From positions 1 through 51,513 of the forward strand of contig CASDYZ010000061.1 of NCBI GenBank assembly GCA_949285325.1: a stretch of 51,513 nt of DNA. The letters are read 5' to 3'. A program made the translations under genes and the position numbers. Source of the stretch: an uncultured bacterium (GTDB taxonomy: Bacteria > Bacillota_I > Bacilli_A > RFN20 > CAG-826). The stretch's first letter is position 1, and every line of letters begins with the position of its first letter. Shown here piece after piece: positions 1-8,228 of the stretch. The notes under the pieces are model-generated. The model ran no database searches. It was not told the DNA's origin and saw nothing but the letters and a program-made list of their open reading frames with translations.

Positions 1-31
1 TATTTTTGAAGAAATGATTATGGAGGATATT

Positions 32-2356
32 ATGAAATTTCTGAAAAAAATACTTATTAGCTCAATTGGACTTGCAATGGCAGTTGGTGTTGGAATAACT
101 GCTTATTCTAGTGACACCTTAAGAGTTGAAGCGGCGGAAGAGACGCAGTTTTTATCTTCTTTTAATTCAACAAGTGGTGATCTTGTTCAAAATATTATTT
201 CCTATAATACTTATAAAGGTGGTGGAACAACCGATCCAGGAGTGTATAGTAACGAAATTAGACTTTATCAAAACAGTAATGGCGATGTAGGTGGTTATTT
301 AGTTCTCAATGCTGCAACTGGATATAACATTACTTCTGCAACTATTGGTAGTTCGACGAAAACCACTTTAGGTTATGGATATAATCAAGAAGATTATGCA
401 TCCAATAATGCTTACACCAAAACAAGTTTGGAAGCAAATGACAAATATACATTAGATAATATTTCTGCCAGTAGTGTTGGTTTTGGATGCTTTGGTGTAG
501 ATAAAAATTCAAGACTCAATGTCAATTACTTATCTGTCACCTACGAGTCTGCAACTACCGCTGAAATAACATCTGTAGTGTTAGCAGGTGACATGACAAA
601 TAAGAGTTATGGATTAGGTGATCCATTCGACGCGACTGGTTTGACTTTAACTGTCAATTATGATGATAATTCAAACACTCAAATCAATGATGTATCAAGT
701 TATGTTACATTTAATCCCGCTACTGCGAATAGTTTAGATTTAACATCCGTTGAAGTAAGTGCTACTTATAATGATGTAGCAAGCAATACTTTAACGATCA
801 ATGGTATTACTGTTAGTGAAAAAGCAGAATACGAATATGATTTTGTTGCAAATTTTGCTTTATGGTGTGTAGACTGGAATAGTAGCTACACAAATAGAAA
901 TATAACAATCAGTGGCGAAGCAGGTTTACTAGACGCAAAAATTGATTTTACAAGCGCTAATATACAATCATCAAATATTACCGATAGACCAGTTAGCAAA
1001 CGATCTGTAATGACATTTACATTGAATGACGCTAATTATTTGATTAATGGTTTTACCGCTGAATTTTATCAATGGAGTAGCAAAACTGCATCCATTTCCG
1101 TCAATGGTGGTTCAGCTTCACAATTAAGTTTTACCAATAAAGTTGCAACAGTTTCTTCAACATTAAATAATAAAAATTCATTTACTTTAGAACAAACAGA
1201 AGATAATCAAGTTGGTTGGACCAGTATTACTATTAGTGTGGTTAAAGTTGAACAAGGCGAACTTGAATCTATAAGTATTAATTCTTTACCAACTAAAATT
1301 GTTTATGAAAAAGGTGAAGAATTGTCATTAGAAGGTTTACAACTTACAACAATTGACACCAACGGCAATCCAGGTGTTGTAGATTACGATGGCTCAAACA
1401 TAGTTGCCACTGACACCATCGACATGAATACATCTGGTAAAAAGACTGTTACCATTTCTTATACTAGTGGAGAAGTAACAAAGACTTCCACATTTGATAT
1501 TTATGTTTCATCTTATACATATAAATTTGATGAATCTTCTTTAAATGAAGGCACTAATAACACTTCTCTTAATTGGAATGGGTTAACTTGGGGAACAACA
1601 TCAAATATTACGGATGCTTCTCTTGATGCTGATAGTCAAAATTTAAAGCTTGGCACTAGTGATAAAAAAATGAATGAACTTAAATTAACATCAGATTGGT
1701 ATTCTAATGCTGATGGTAGCACTATTAATTACATTATTGTAAGTGCTGCTGGATGGGACGCCGATGAAGCTTATACATTAACAGTTTCAACTGGTGACGC
1801 ATCAAATAGAACTTCATCTACTGTATATGATTTAGTTTCAAAACCATCTGCTGATGTTATCGTACCTGTAAGCTCAAATGCATATGGGTATATCGAATTA
1901 GATTTCCAACCAAAAGATAATGGTGGAAGATTATTGTTAGATTCAGTTCATGTCATTTCAAGTGTCGGTGATGACGAGGCTGTTGTTAATTTAGCAAACG
2001 ATATTAGCAAGATTGATGTTTGCGATAATTCTAGTGAAAATCTCACTAAAATTAATGAATTATTAGAACGATATGAAACATTAAGTGAAGATGAGCAAAG
2101 TATGCTTGCTTCTATGAATGTTTATGATTATCAAGATGGCGATACAGCACACAGCGAATTACGTAATAATCTAGTTTCTGTTGAAGCCAAATTAGCGTAT
2201 ATGAGAACTGCTTCTGCAGTTGCTAGCAACATGAGTGGTATTAAATTAATTACTGATAACACAATGTTCATCGTTATGTTTATTGGTATTATGAGTGCTG
2301 CTGGTATAATTATTGCTATCGTCATTAAAAAAAGAAAAAATTTAATCAATAGATAA
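32..2356 (+). CDS. Membrane-anchored surface protein with bacterial Ig-like domains
   Basis: A 774-residue exported protein of unknown ligand. The start at 32 is chosen because GGAGG (22-26) lies five bases before it; an in-frame ATG at 14 lacks this. The N-terminus is a Sec-type signal (Lys-rich, then a hydrophobic stretch to about residue 24). About residues 170-260 and 410-500 look like group-3 bacterial Ig-like domains (the 'Y..G..fd..Gl.l...y..g' pattern). Between them are beta-rich modules ending in a 'SITI' or 'LSVTY' strand. A helical segment near residues 655-720 ends in a single membrane helix followed by KKRK, so the C-terminus is cytoplasmic. No LPXTG motif is present, so anchoring is by the helix. 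The role is probably adhesion or polymer binding, which is inference. Confidence 0.75.
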   Translation: MKFLKKILISSIGLAMAVGVGITAYSSDTLRVEAAEETQFLSSFNSTSGDLVQNIISYNTYKGGGTTDPGVYSNEIRLYQNSNGDVGGYLVLNAATGYNITSATIGSSTKTTLGYGYNQEDYASNNAYTKTSLEANDKYTLDNISASSVGFGCFGVDKNSRLNVNYLSVTYESATTAEITSVVLAGDMTNKSYGLGDPFDATGLTLTVNYDDNSNTQINDVSSYVTFNPATANSLDLTSVEVSATYNDVASNTLTINGITVSEKAEYEYDFVANFALWCVDWNSSYTNRNITISGEAGLLDAKIDFTSANIQSSNITDRPVSKRSVMTFTLNDANYLINGFTAEFYQWSSKTASISVNGGSASQLSFTNKVATVSSTLNNKNSFTLEQTEDNQVGWTSITISVVKVEQGELESISINSLPTKIVYEKGEELSLEGLQLTTIDTNGNPGVVDYDGSNIVATDTIDMNTSGKKTVTISYTSGEVTKTSTFDIYVSSYTYKFDESSLNEGTNNTSLNWNGLTWGTTSNITDASLDADSQNLKLGTSDKKMNELKLTSDWYSNADGSTINYIIVSAAGWDADEAYTLTVSTGDASNRTSSTVYDLVSKPSADVIVPVSSNAYGYIELDFQPKDNGGRLLLDSVHVISSVGDDEAVVNLANDISKIDVCDNSSENLTKINELLERYETLSEDEQSMLASMNVYDYQDGDTAHSELRNNLVSVEAKLAYMRTASAVASNMSGIKLITDNTMFIVMFIGIMSAAGIIIAIVIKKRKNLINR

Positions 2357-2387
2357 TAAATTGTTCATTAATTTGTTATACACAACT

Positions 2388-2410
2388 AGGCAGGTTCATC
2401 CTGCCTTTTT
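2388..2410 (+). terminator. Intrinsic terminator after the Ig-like surface protein
   Basis: A perfect 7-bp stem AGGCAGG/CCTGCCT with a 5-base loop is followed directly by a T run. It separates the surface-protein gene from smpB. Confidence 0.85.
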
Positions 2411-2450
2411 GTGTTCTTTAATTAAAATAATTAAATAATAATTTTAGGTG

Positions 2451-2459
2451 TGATATTAT
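2451..2459 (+). promoter_or_regulatory. Possible extended -10 promoter for smpB
   Basis: TGATATTAT fits an extended -10 element (TGn plus TATTAT). The smpB ATG lies 11 bases further on, so the leader would be only about five bases. No convincing -35 is visible, and no Shine-Dalgarno lies at the usual distance from the ATG. Confidence 0.35.
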
Positions 2460-2470
2460 ATTGATTACGT

Positions 2471-2935
2471 ATGGAAAAGACTAGTGGCGGAATTAAAATT
2501 ATCACTTTAAATCGCAAGGCATCTTTTAATTATTTTTTAAGTGATTTTTTAGAATGTGGTATTGCTTTAAGTGGCACAGAGATTAAATCTTTACGCGCGC
2601 ATGGATGTTCTTTAAATGATGCTTATGTAGTGTTTAAAGGTAATACTCCTCAAATAATTAATATGCATATTAATCCATATAGTCACGGGAATATATTTAA
2701 CAAGGATCCTTTAAGAGCAAGGGATTTATTAATGCATAAAAAAGAAATAAGATGGTTTAAAGAGCAAATTAAGTCTGGTGGATATACGATTGTACCTACC
2801 AAAGTATATTTTAAAAAAGGATTGGCTAAGGTTGAAATTGCGCTTGCTAGAGGCAAGAAATTATATGATAAGAGAGAAACAATTAAAAAAAGAGACGCTC
2901 AACGTGAAATAGATAAAGCATTAAAAAGGAAATAA
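2471..2935 (+). CDS. smpB: SsrA-binding protein SmpB
   Basis: A 154-residue homologue of SmpB, the tmRNA-binding protein needed for trans-translation, which frees stalled ribosomes and tags the nascent peptide. The family motifs are present: an N-terminal 'LNRKASFNYF' strand, 'GIALSGTEIKSLR', 'INMHINPYSHGN', and a basic tail (DKRETIKKRDAQREI) that enters the ribosomal A site. Length is typical. No tmRNA gene was recognised in this window. There is no normal ribosome-binding site; GTG or TTG starts further upstream run into stops, so the ATG at 2471 is kept. It is followed after one base by folC, so the two are probably co-transcribed. Confidence 0.95.
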   Translation: MEKTSGGIKIITLNRKASFNYFLSDFLECGIALSGTEIKSLRAHGCSLNDAYVVFKGNTPQIINMHINPYSHGNIFNKDPLRARDLLMHKKEIRWFKEQIKSGGYTIVPTKVYFKKGLAKVEIALARGKKLYDKRETIKKRDAQREIDKALKRK

Positions 2936-2936
2936 T

Positions 2937-4163
2937 ATGTCTAATTTAATAAATGATAAATTTACAAAATTTAATAGAGATGAGTATCAAAGAGATAATT
3001 TTGATAAATTTTTAAAAAAAGTATCTTTTTCATATTCTATTCCATCTATCCATATCGCTGGGACTAATGGGAAGGGGAGTGTCGCTTCTTTTTTATCGAG
3101 CATATATATCACACAAGGATATAAAGTAGGGCTATTTACTTCTCCATATTTAAACTGTGTCAATGAGATGATTAAGATAAATAATGCCACGATAGATGAT
3201 GAGACTATTGAACAATATTTAAAACAATACGAAGACAAATTTAAAAAATATAATTTATCTAGTTTTGAAATTCAAACATTTATTGCTTTTGAATATTTTA
3301 AAAAAGAAAAAGTTGACGTCGCTGTTATAGAGTGTGGGATGGGTGGAGAAGAAGACGCAACTAATATCTTTACTCCTATATTATCTATCATCACCAGTGT
3401 ATCCTTAGAACATACTGAAACTCTAGGTACGACTATATCAGAGATTGCCTATAATAAAGCAGGTATCATCAAAGAACACGTACCAGTGTTAGTAGGTAAA
3501 TTAAGTGAAGAAGCTTTAATTGTAGTCAATGATTTATGTAGAGATAATCATTCACCATTTTATGAAGTTGACAATTACCACTATGAAAAGTTAATTGATG
3601 ATATAGGTTATAGTTTTTCTTATTCTAACCGCAGTGATTTATATATTAATTTTCCTTGTTTATATGAGATAAATAACGCTTGTTTAGCTATTGAGGCTAC
3701 CAAGATATTAAATGAACAATTTAAAGTAGATGAAGATAAATTAAGAAGTGGATTAAAAAATAATTTTTGGCCAGGTAGAATGGAAAAAGTTTATTCTAAT
3801 CCTAGTGTTTATCTCGACGGTGCCCACAATCCTGAAGGTATACAAAAACTTGTTGAATCAATAGAAAAAGTATCTAATTCTAAGCCAATTCATGTGATAT
3901 TTGCATGTTTTAAAGATAAAAATATTGAGAATATGTTAAATAATTTAAATTTGATATCTTCTGATATATCTCTTACTACCTTCCCGCATCAAAGAGCGAG
4001 GACAGAGCAAGATTATTTTTTGTATTTAGATGATTATCATTTTGAACAAGACTATATAAATTTAATTAAAAACAAAATAGAAAACTATACAGATGATTTG
4101 ATACTTATAACTGGTTCTTTAGCGTTCGTGGGACTAGTTAGACAATTATTTAAAGAAGGTTAA
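2937..4163 (+). CDS. folC: Folylpolyglutamate synthase / dihydrofolate synthase
   Basis: A 408-residue Mur-ligase-family enzyme that adds glutamates to folates by ATP-dependent ligation in the cytoplasm, which traps them in the cell. The N-terminus carries the folC P-loop 'HIAGTNGKGS' (about residues 40-49) followed by 'GLFTSPYL'. The central domain has 'ECGMGGEEDATN' and 'SLEHTETLG', and the C-terminal domain has 'LDGAHNPEG'. Whether it also acts as dihydrofolate synthase cannot be read from the sequence. AAAAGGA at the end of smpB serves as ribosome-binding site. It is followed after four bases by a FolT-like transporter gene, which suggests import followed by polyglutamylation. Confidence 0.93.
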   Translation: MSNLINDKFTKFNRDEYQRDNFDKFLKKVSFSYSIPSIHIAGTNGKGSVASFLSSIYITQGYKVGLFTSPYLNCVNEMIKINNATIDDETIEQYLKQYEDKFKKYNLSSFEIQTFIAFEYFKKEKVDVAVIECGMGGEEDATNIFTPILSIITSVSLEHTETLGTTISEIAYNKAGIIKEHVPVLVGKLSEEALIVVNDLCRDNHSPFYEVDNYHYEKLIDDIGYSFSYSNRSDLYINFPCLYEINNACLAIEATKILNEQFKVDEDKLRSGLKNNFWPGRMEKVYSNPSVYLDGAHNPEGIQKLVESIEKVSNSKPIHVIFACFKDKNIENMLNNLNLISSDISLTTFPHQRARTEQDYFLYLDDYHFEQDYINLIKNKIENYTDDLILITGSLAFVGLVRQLFKEG

Positions 4164-4167
4164 AAAC

Positions 4168-4977
4168 ATGAAGAGGCCATTTTTCTATCCAAACAATTTA
4201 GGGAAAATAGAAAAAATATGTCTTTGTGGTCTATTTATTGCGATTTCAATGATATTAAATAAAGTCCTCGCGATTAATTATATCCCTATTATTCCGTTTT
4301 TAAGAATATCATTAGGTGGGCCAGCCCTTATAATATTTTCTTCTCTTTTACTTGGACCTATTTACGGTATGTTAGTAGGTGGATTTTCTGATATTTTTGG
4401 TTATTTGATATTCGATATTAAAGCATTTGCTTACATGCCTCAGATTACTTTAACTTATATTTTATTAGGTTTTATCCCTTCTTTTTTATTTGGTTTAGTT
4501 AAAAATATTAAAAATAAAAAAATTATGCTTTTAAGTAGTATTATCCCAATGTTTTTAATTTTAATATTTGTCAGCGTATATTTTATTTATAATGATTCAT
4601 TAAGTTTATACGGGACAACTTACAATATATTTTTATGGATGAAAATAGTTATCCCAACATCTTTATTTATTTTATTTGGTGTCACAATTTTCTTTATTGT
4701 TTTTATCGATAAAAGAATGAATAAAGTTATTAAAGATGAACAAGATAGAAAACACTTATTAAATCCATATCAAATAGGGTTTGTCTGTTTTCTATGTGAA
4801 TTTTTTATAATGCTATTATTTGGTTCATTAATGAAAGCGTACGCTTTTGGTTTTACTATGTTTTTATCTATCTTTATTTGTCAGATGATAGTCATGTTTA
4901 TAAATATACCCTTAAATATTGCTCTTATTAGTTGCATAATAATAGTAGGAAAGAAATACTTTATTAAAAAGTATTAG
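4168..4977 (+). CDS. folT: ECF transporter S component, FolT-like (folate uptake)
   Basis: A 269-residue integral membrane protein. The N-terminal half carries the ECF S-component pattern 'LRISLGGPALIIFSSLLLGPIYGMLVG', typical of FolT and relatives, the membrane-embedded substrate binders of energy-coupling-factor importers. The ATPase and EcfT partners are not in this window, as expected for group II ECF systems. FolT proteins are usually about 170-190 residues with six helices. Here roughly 85 residues with two extra hydrophobic segments lie between the conserved N-terminal part and the last helices. The folate assignment rests mainly on adjacency to folC. Other vitamin S components are possible. 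Confidence 0.75.
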   Translation: MKRPFFYPNNLGKIEKICLCGLFIAISMILNKVLAINYIPIIPFLRISLGGPALIIFSSLLLGPIYGMLVGGFSDIFGYLIFDIKAFAYMPQITLTYILLGFIPSFLFGLVKNIKNKKIMLLSSIIPMFLILIFVSVYFIYNDSLSLYGTTYNIFLWMKIVIPTSLFILFGVTIFFIVFIDKRMNKVIKDEQDRKHLLNPYQIGFVCFLCEFFIMLLFGSLMKAYAFGFTMFLSIFICQMIVMFINIPLNIALISCIIIVGKKYFIKKY

Positions 4978-4986
4978 TTTACATTT

Positions 4987-5220
4987 ATGTTTAAATCAAG
5001 AAGAAGAAAAGCTGAAGAAGAAGCAAAATTAGAAGAAAATTATCGCCCGACTAAAACGCTTGAAGCTGATGAAAGTAATGTCAGTGACGACGAGAAAGGT
5101 TGGACTAAATTTCCTCTATCGGCAATTATTATTTTCTCTGTCATTGTGGTGGCAATAATTATTTGTATTATTTTAATTATTTGTTTTGGAGGTCCGTTTG
5201 ATGCATCAAACTCGAACTAA
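4987..5220 (+). CDS. Small single-pass membrane protein of unknown function
   Basis: A 77-residue protein not recognised. Residues 1-45 are highly charged (Arg/Lys-rich, then Glu/Asp-rich). Residues 46-69 form one very hydrophobic helix, followed by a short Asn/Ser tail. The positive N-terminus predicts N-in, C-out topology. No clear Shine-Dalgarno precedes the ATG. Its 3' end overlaps the endonuclease gene start by 20 bases and contains that gene's GGAGG, so the two are likely translationally coupled. It may be a folate-operon accessory or a chance neighbour. Confidence 0.55.
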   Translation: MFKSRRRKAEEEAKLEENYRPTKTLEADESNVSDDEKGWTKFPLSAIIIFSVIVVAIIICIILIICFGGPFDASNSN

Positions 5221-6637
5221 ATTAATTATATTCGCTATACCTTTTTTATCGTTATTATTATCCTCTTGTGTGGCACAGCCCACATCATCTTCAAGTCAAG
5301 CTTCTCTAACTAGTGACACCACATCTACTCAGACGACTAGTGAAGGTACTTCTAGTGAAGATATAACGAGTGAATATACAACAAGTGAAGTCTCATCTAG
5401 CGAAGAGAGTTCTAGTGAAGAATCATCTAGTTCATCATCTAGCGAAAAACAAGCTTCAAGTATAACTATTGATAGTGGCGATATCCCTTCATCTTATGGG
5501 AGTGGTGATTTTACTATCAATGGAGTTAATTTCTCATATAACGATGTAGCGTCTGGCTATGGATATCCTATGCAGTGGAAAAAGGATAGCGGGACCATCT
5601 ACAATAACAACGCCTTAAATGATTTAGTTAGAATAACATTAAACGATGTAGTGCAAGGTGAAGCGACACTCAAAGTCGGTACGTCATCTAATAATGTAAA
5701 AGAATCTATATCTATCAAAGATGATTATTTTGATATTCCTGCTGGTTATTCATATTTTAAATTAACCGCCGGGAGTGGGGTATTTAGATGTACATCCATC
5801 ACTATATATTACGATGGTGAAGTAGGCCCGATTGAAGGAGGTGGAGGAGAAGATTCATCTTCTTCTTCAAGCGAAGTTGAACCACCTTTTGAATATAATG
5901 GTGAAATATTATATGACGAGACTTCATATAGTGGTTCTTGTGAATACATTTATAATTACGATGGCAACTATTACAGCGGGATTTCAGAAGATCTTACTGG
6001 TCAATCTTTATTAGAAGCACTTGATAGATTAATTGACCAAAGAAAAAAATCTTTCTCTTACGATGGGATGTTCACCCAATTTGTCTACACTGATGCGGCA
6101 GATTTTGAAAATTTAGGTAATGGTAAGATTACTTCTTTCTATTCAGGGAATGCTTCGACAAAAGGTTCGATGAATAGGGAGCATACTTGGCCTAAATCTC
6201 GAGGTGGAGATATAATTGATAACGACCCACATATGGTTAGACCTACTATCACTAATGAAAATAGCCAAAGAGGCAACGACTTTTATAACGAATCTCCTCT
6301 CTCGTTTGATCCAGCATATTTTGGAGTAAATAAATATCGAGGCATCGCCGCGCGCATTATGTTTTATTGTGCGGTGCAAGAATGGGAAAATGGATTAAAA
6401 TTAGTTGATAAGACTAACGACTCGTGGAGTGACTCTAATCGCACGATGGGAAAATTATCGACATTATTAAAATGGAATATACAGTATCCAGTAGATGATA
6501 CTGAATTATTAAGAAACAATTGTTTGTATGAAAAATATAATCATTGTCGTAACCCATTTATTGATGATAGAAATTATGCATGTAAGATATGGGGCAACAC
6601 TAATGATGAGACAAGGATGATTTGTGGCATCCATTAA
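5201..6637 (+). CDS. Surface lipoprotein endonuclease I (DNA-entry/secreted type)
   Basis: A 478-residue lipoprotein. The start at 5201 is preferred because GGAGG (5188-5192) lies eight bases before it; an upstream in-frame TTG is less likely. The lipobox LLLSSC puts the lipidated Cys at residue 23. Residues about 28-90 are a Ser/Thr/Glu linker, seen in several lipoproteins of this window. A beta-sandwich module ending 'SITIYY' follows, then a second Ser-rich linker, then an endonuclease I domain (about 270-470). The domain contains 'REHTWPKSRGG', 'DPHMVRPT' and 'NSQRGNDFY', the beta-beta-alpha metal nuclease core. It should cut extracellular DNA or RNA at the membrane surface. No terminator separates it from the genes before it. 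Confidence 0.88.
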   Translation: MHQTRTKLIIFAIPFLSLLLSSCVAQPTSSSSQASLTSDTTSTQTTSEGTSSEDITSEYTTSEVSSSEESSSEESSSSSSSEKQASSITIDSGDIPSSYGSGDFTINGVNFSYNDVASGYGYPMQWKKDSGTIYNNNALNDLVRITLNDVVQGEATLKVGTSSNNVKESISIKDDYFDIPAGYSYFKLTAGSGVFRCTSITIYYDGEVGPIEGGGGEDSSSSSSEVEPPFEYNGEILYDETSYSGSCEYIYNYDGNYYSGISEDLTGQSLLEALDRLIDQRKKSFSYDGMFTQFVYTDAADFENLGNGKITSFYSGNASTKGSMNREHTWPKSRGGDIIDNDPHMVRPTITNENSQRGNDFYNESPLSFDPAYFGVNKYRGIAARIMFYCAVQEWENGLKLVDKTNDSWSDSNRTMGKLSTLLKWNIQYPVDDTELLRNNCLYEKYNHCRNPFIDDRNYACKIWGNTNDETRMICGIH

Positions 6638-6643
6638 TTTAAT

Positions 6644-7384
6644 ATGATATTAAACGCTTTTCATATATTGCTTTTATCTCTACCTCTATTAGTTGAAAGG
6701 GAAATTGATTATTCTAAATTAGATAAACAATATTATCTAAATCAATTTGAAATTGTTTTAAAAGATGATGACAATTATGAAATAACAGGCATAAAAGATG
6801 AATATTTAAATAATGATGAATTTAGAATTTATTTTCTTGAAGAAACAAAGATAACATCAATAAATGTTGATGCTTTTAAAGAAGTCAATCATGATTTTTC
6901 AATAATGATAAGCGACAATATTACTTATCTACCTTCATCGTTATTTGATATTAATCATAATGTTATAGTTAACTATACAGGTGATTTAAATGATTTAAAT
7001 TATACACCTAGTGATAATGTTGAGCCTAATGATTATGCGTGCGACGAAGGATTTATAAATTATTGGAATAAATTTATTCGGCCAGATGAATTATCTAATA
7101 TTTGCTTATTAGAAATAGAAACATATCAAGATGTTAATTCACGGTATAATTTGCTGAGTGAAAGAGATAGATACTATGTTGATGCATATACCGATAAAAG
7201 TGGTTCAACCATCAAAGATGCGATTGAGTATATGAATGTGTATTACGATTCACAGTCGCAGTCACAACAGACTGATTTTTTAAGTCAAGAACAGACTGTC
7301 GCACTTATAACTGGTATCGCCATATTAGGTACGACATTCATCAGCGTTTTATATTTTTTAAAACAAAAGGATTATATATCTTAA
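6644..7384 (+). CDS. TM-anchored exported protein, short LRR-like region
   Basis: A 246-residue protein of unknown function. A short N-terminal hydrophobic stretch acts as a signal. Residues about 30-110 read like one or two BspA-type leucine-rich repeats ('ITSINVDAFKEV' and 'ITYLPSSLFD'). A Cys-containing helical segment follows (about residues 128-200, with 'NSRYNLLSERDRYYVDAY'), then a Gln/Ser linker, then one membrane helix with a short Lys-containing cytoplasmic tail. The helical segment resembles that of the surface protein at 32-2356. No Shine-Dalgarno is visible, and the start lies only six bases after the endonuclease stop, so it is probably co-transcribed. Confidence 0.65.
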   Translation: MILNAFHILLLSLPLLVEREIDYSKLDKQYYLNQFEIVLKDDDNYEITGIKDEYLNNDEFRIYFLEETKITSINVDAFKEVNHDFSIMISDNITYLPSSLFDINHNVIVNYTGDLNDLNYTPSDNVEPNDYACDEGFINYWNKFIRPDELSNICLLEIETYQDVNSRYNLLSERDRYYVDAYTDKSGSTIKDAIEYMNVYYDSQSQSQQTDFLSQEQTVALITGIAILGTTFISVLYFLKQKDYIS

Positions 7385-7408
7385 AACAAAATTAAAGGAG
7401 GAGATGAG

Positions 7409-7606
7409 ATGAATAGTTTATTTATAATTTTTAACGCGATGGATATGAAATCAATATTATCGATAGTTATAGGAATCCTAGTCATCACGTTAATAGTGCT
7501 TCTTTTTCTTAAGAGCATTAGATTTATTATTAAACTTATTCTTATCGTGATTTTAATTATGCTTATCGTTAGTGGTGTTTCTTGGCTCATATCACTATTT
7601 TTTTGA
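7409..7606 (+). CDS. Small two-helix membrane protein
   Basis: A 65-residue very hydrophobic protein with two predicted membrane helices (about residues 17-36 and 39-63) and a short Lys/Arg turn between them. A strong AAAGGAGG lies ahead of the ATG, which supports it as a real gene. It ends with TGA, showing that TGA is a stop here. Function unknown. It is the last gene before the rpmG-secE-nusG promoter region. Confidence 0.6.
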   Translation: MNSLFIIFNAMDMKSILSIVIGILVITLIVLLFLKSIRFIIKLILIVILIMLIVSGVSWLISLFF

Positions 7607-7772
7607 TATTCAATTTAAACATTAAAAAGAAAAAACTCATCAAAAATAACATAAAATTTTTATTTTTTAATTATTTTAAATAAAAAGAATAAAGAACATA
7701 TGTGTATTTAGACTAATAAAATAACGCTTATCAGTTAATAAAATATAAAAATATTACATGTATATATAATCA

Positions 7773-7794
7773 ATCGGTTTAATTAAAAACCGAT
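7773..7794 (+). promoter_or_regulatory. Operator-like inverted repeat before rpmG-secE-nusG
   Basis: A perfect 8-bp inverted repeat, ATCGGTTT/AAACCGAT, with a 6-base AATTAA centre. It ends on the first base of a TATAAT (7794-7799) and lies 17 bases before the -35 of the promoter at 7812. No T run follows, so it is not an intrinsic terminator. A protein-binding site is possible. The rest of 7607-7811 is AT-rich with no gene seen. Confidence 0.4.
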
Positions 7795-7811
7795 ATAATG
7801 GGAAAAATCAT

Positions 7812-7840
7812 TTGCAATTTTTGTTTTATGGGGGTATATT
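7812..7840 (+). promoter_or_regulatory. Sigma-A-type promoter of rpmG-secE-nusG
   Basis: TTGCAA (7812-7817) and TATATT (7835-7840) are separated by 17 bases. This predicts a start near 7847 and a leader of about 26 bases before rpmG. An upstream TATAAT at 7794 lacks a good -35 and could be a second weak promoter. Confidence 0.65.
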
Positions 7841-7872
7841 GTAGTAGCGTGCTAAAATAGGAGTAAAGAAAG

Positions 7873-8019
7873 ATGAGAGATAAAGTGATTTTAATTTGCT
7901 CGCAATGCCTTTCAAGAAACTATGTGACTAGCATTAAAAGAGAGACAGAGGCAAAAAGAGAAATAAATAAATTTTGCCCGAAGTGCAACAAACATACACT
8001 TCATAAAATTAGCAAGTAG
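7873..8019 (+). CDS. rpmG: 50S ribosomal protein L33 (zinc-ribbon form)
   Basis: A 48-residue protein with two CxxC pairs (Cys 9/12 and 35/38), the zinc-binding C+ form of L33. '[10 protein letters not shown]' and '[14 protein letters not shown]' are family signatures. AGGAG lies nine bases ahead of the ATG. In Bacilli an rpmG copy commonly precedes secE-nusG, as here (11 bases to secE). L33 sits near the E site of the large subunit. Confidence 0.95.
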   Translation: MRDKVILICSQCLSRNYVTSIKRETEAKREINKFCPKCNKHTLHKISK

Positions 8020-8030
8020 GAGGGAAAATT

Positions 8031-8222
8031 ATGGGACTTAGAAAATTTAGCAGCGAAGTTGTTAAAGAAGGTAAAAGAGTTCGTTGGCCTAAAAGAGATG
8101 TACTTATTCCATCAATTATTGTCGTCGTATTAATCGCCGCATTCTTCGCAATTATATTGTTCTTAGAAGATATGCTTGGCAACACCTTACTAGAAATTTT
8201 AAGGGATACATTCCAGGGGTAA
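8031..8222 (+). CDS. secE: Preprotein translocase subunit SecE
   Basis: A 63-residue single-helix SecE of the short Gram-positive type. The amphipathic N-terminal part holds the conserved 'EGKRVRWPKRDV' stretch, followed by one membrane helix (about residues 26-47). It stabilises SecY in the Sec channel that exports the lipoproteins of this window. A strong GTAGGAGGG ribosome-binding site overlaps the rpmG stop. Confidence 0.95.
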   Translation: MGLRKFSSEVVKEGKRVRWPKRDVLIPSIIVVVLIAAFFAIILFLEDMLGNTLLEILRDTFQG

Positions 8223-8228
8223 TTAGTT

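Noticed and set aside
2376-2384. TTATACACA, a consensus DnaA box; a second copy at 50505-50513
   Set aside because: In AT-rich DNA of this length a few such 9-mers are expected by chance, and there is no cluster or dnaA/dnaN gene nearby, so no origin is claimed.
7409-7606. Possible use of TGA as Trp, as in Mycoplasma
   Set aside because: TGA ends this gene and the RDD gene at 32008, and conserved Trp residues are TGG, so the standard bacterial code is used.
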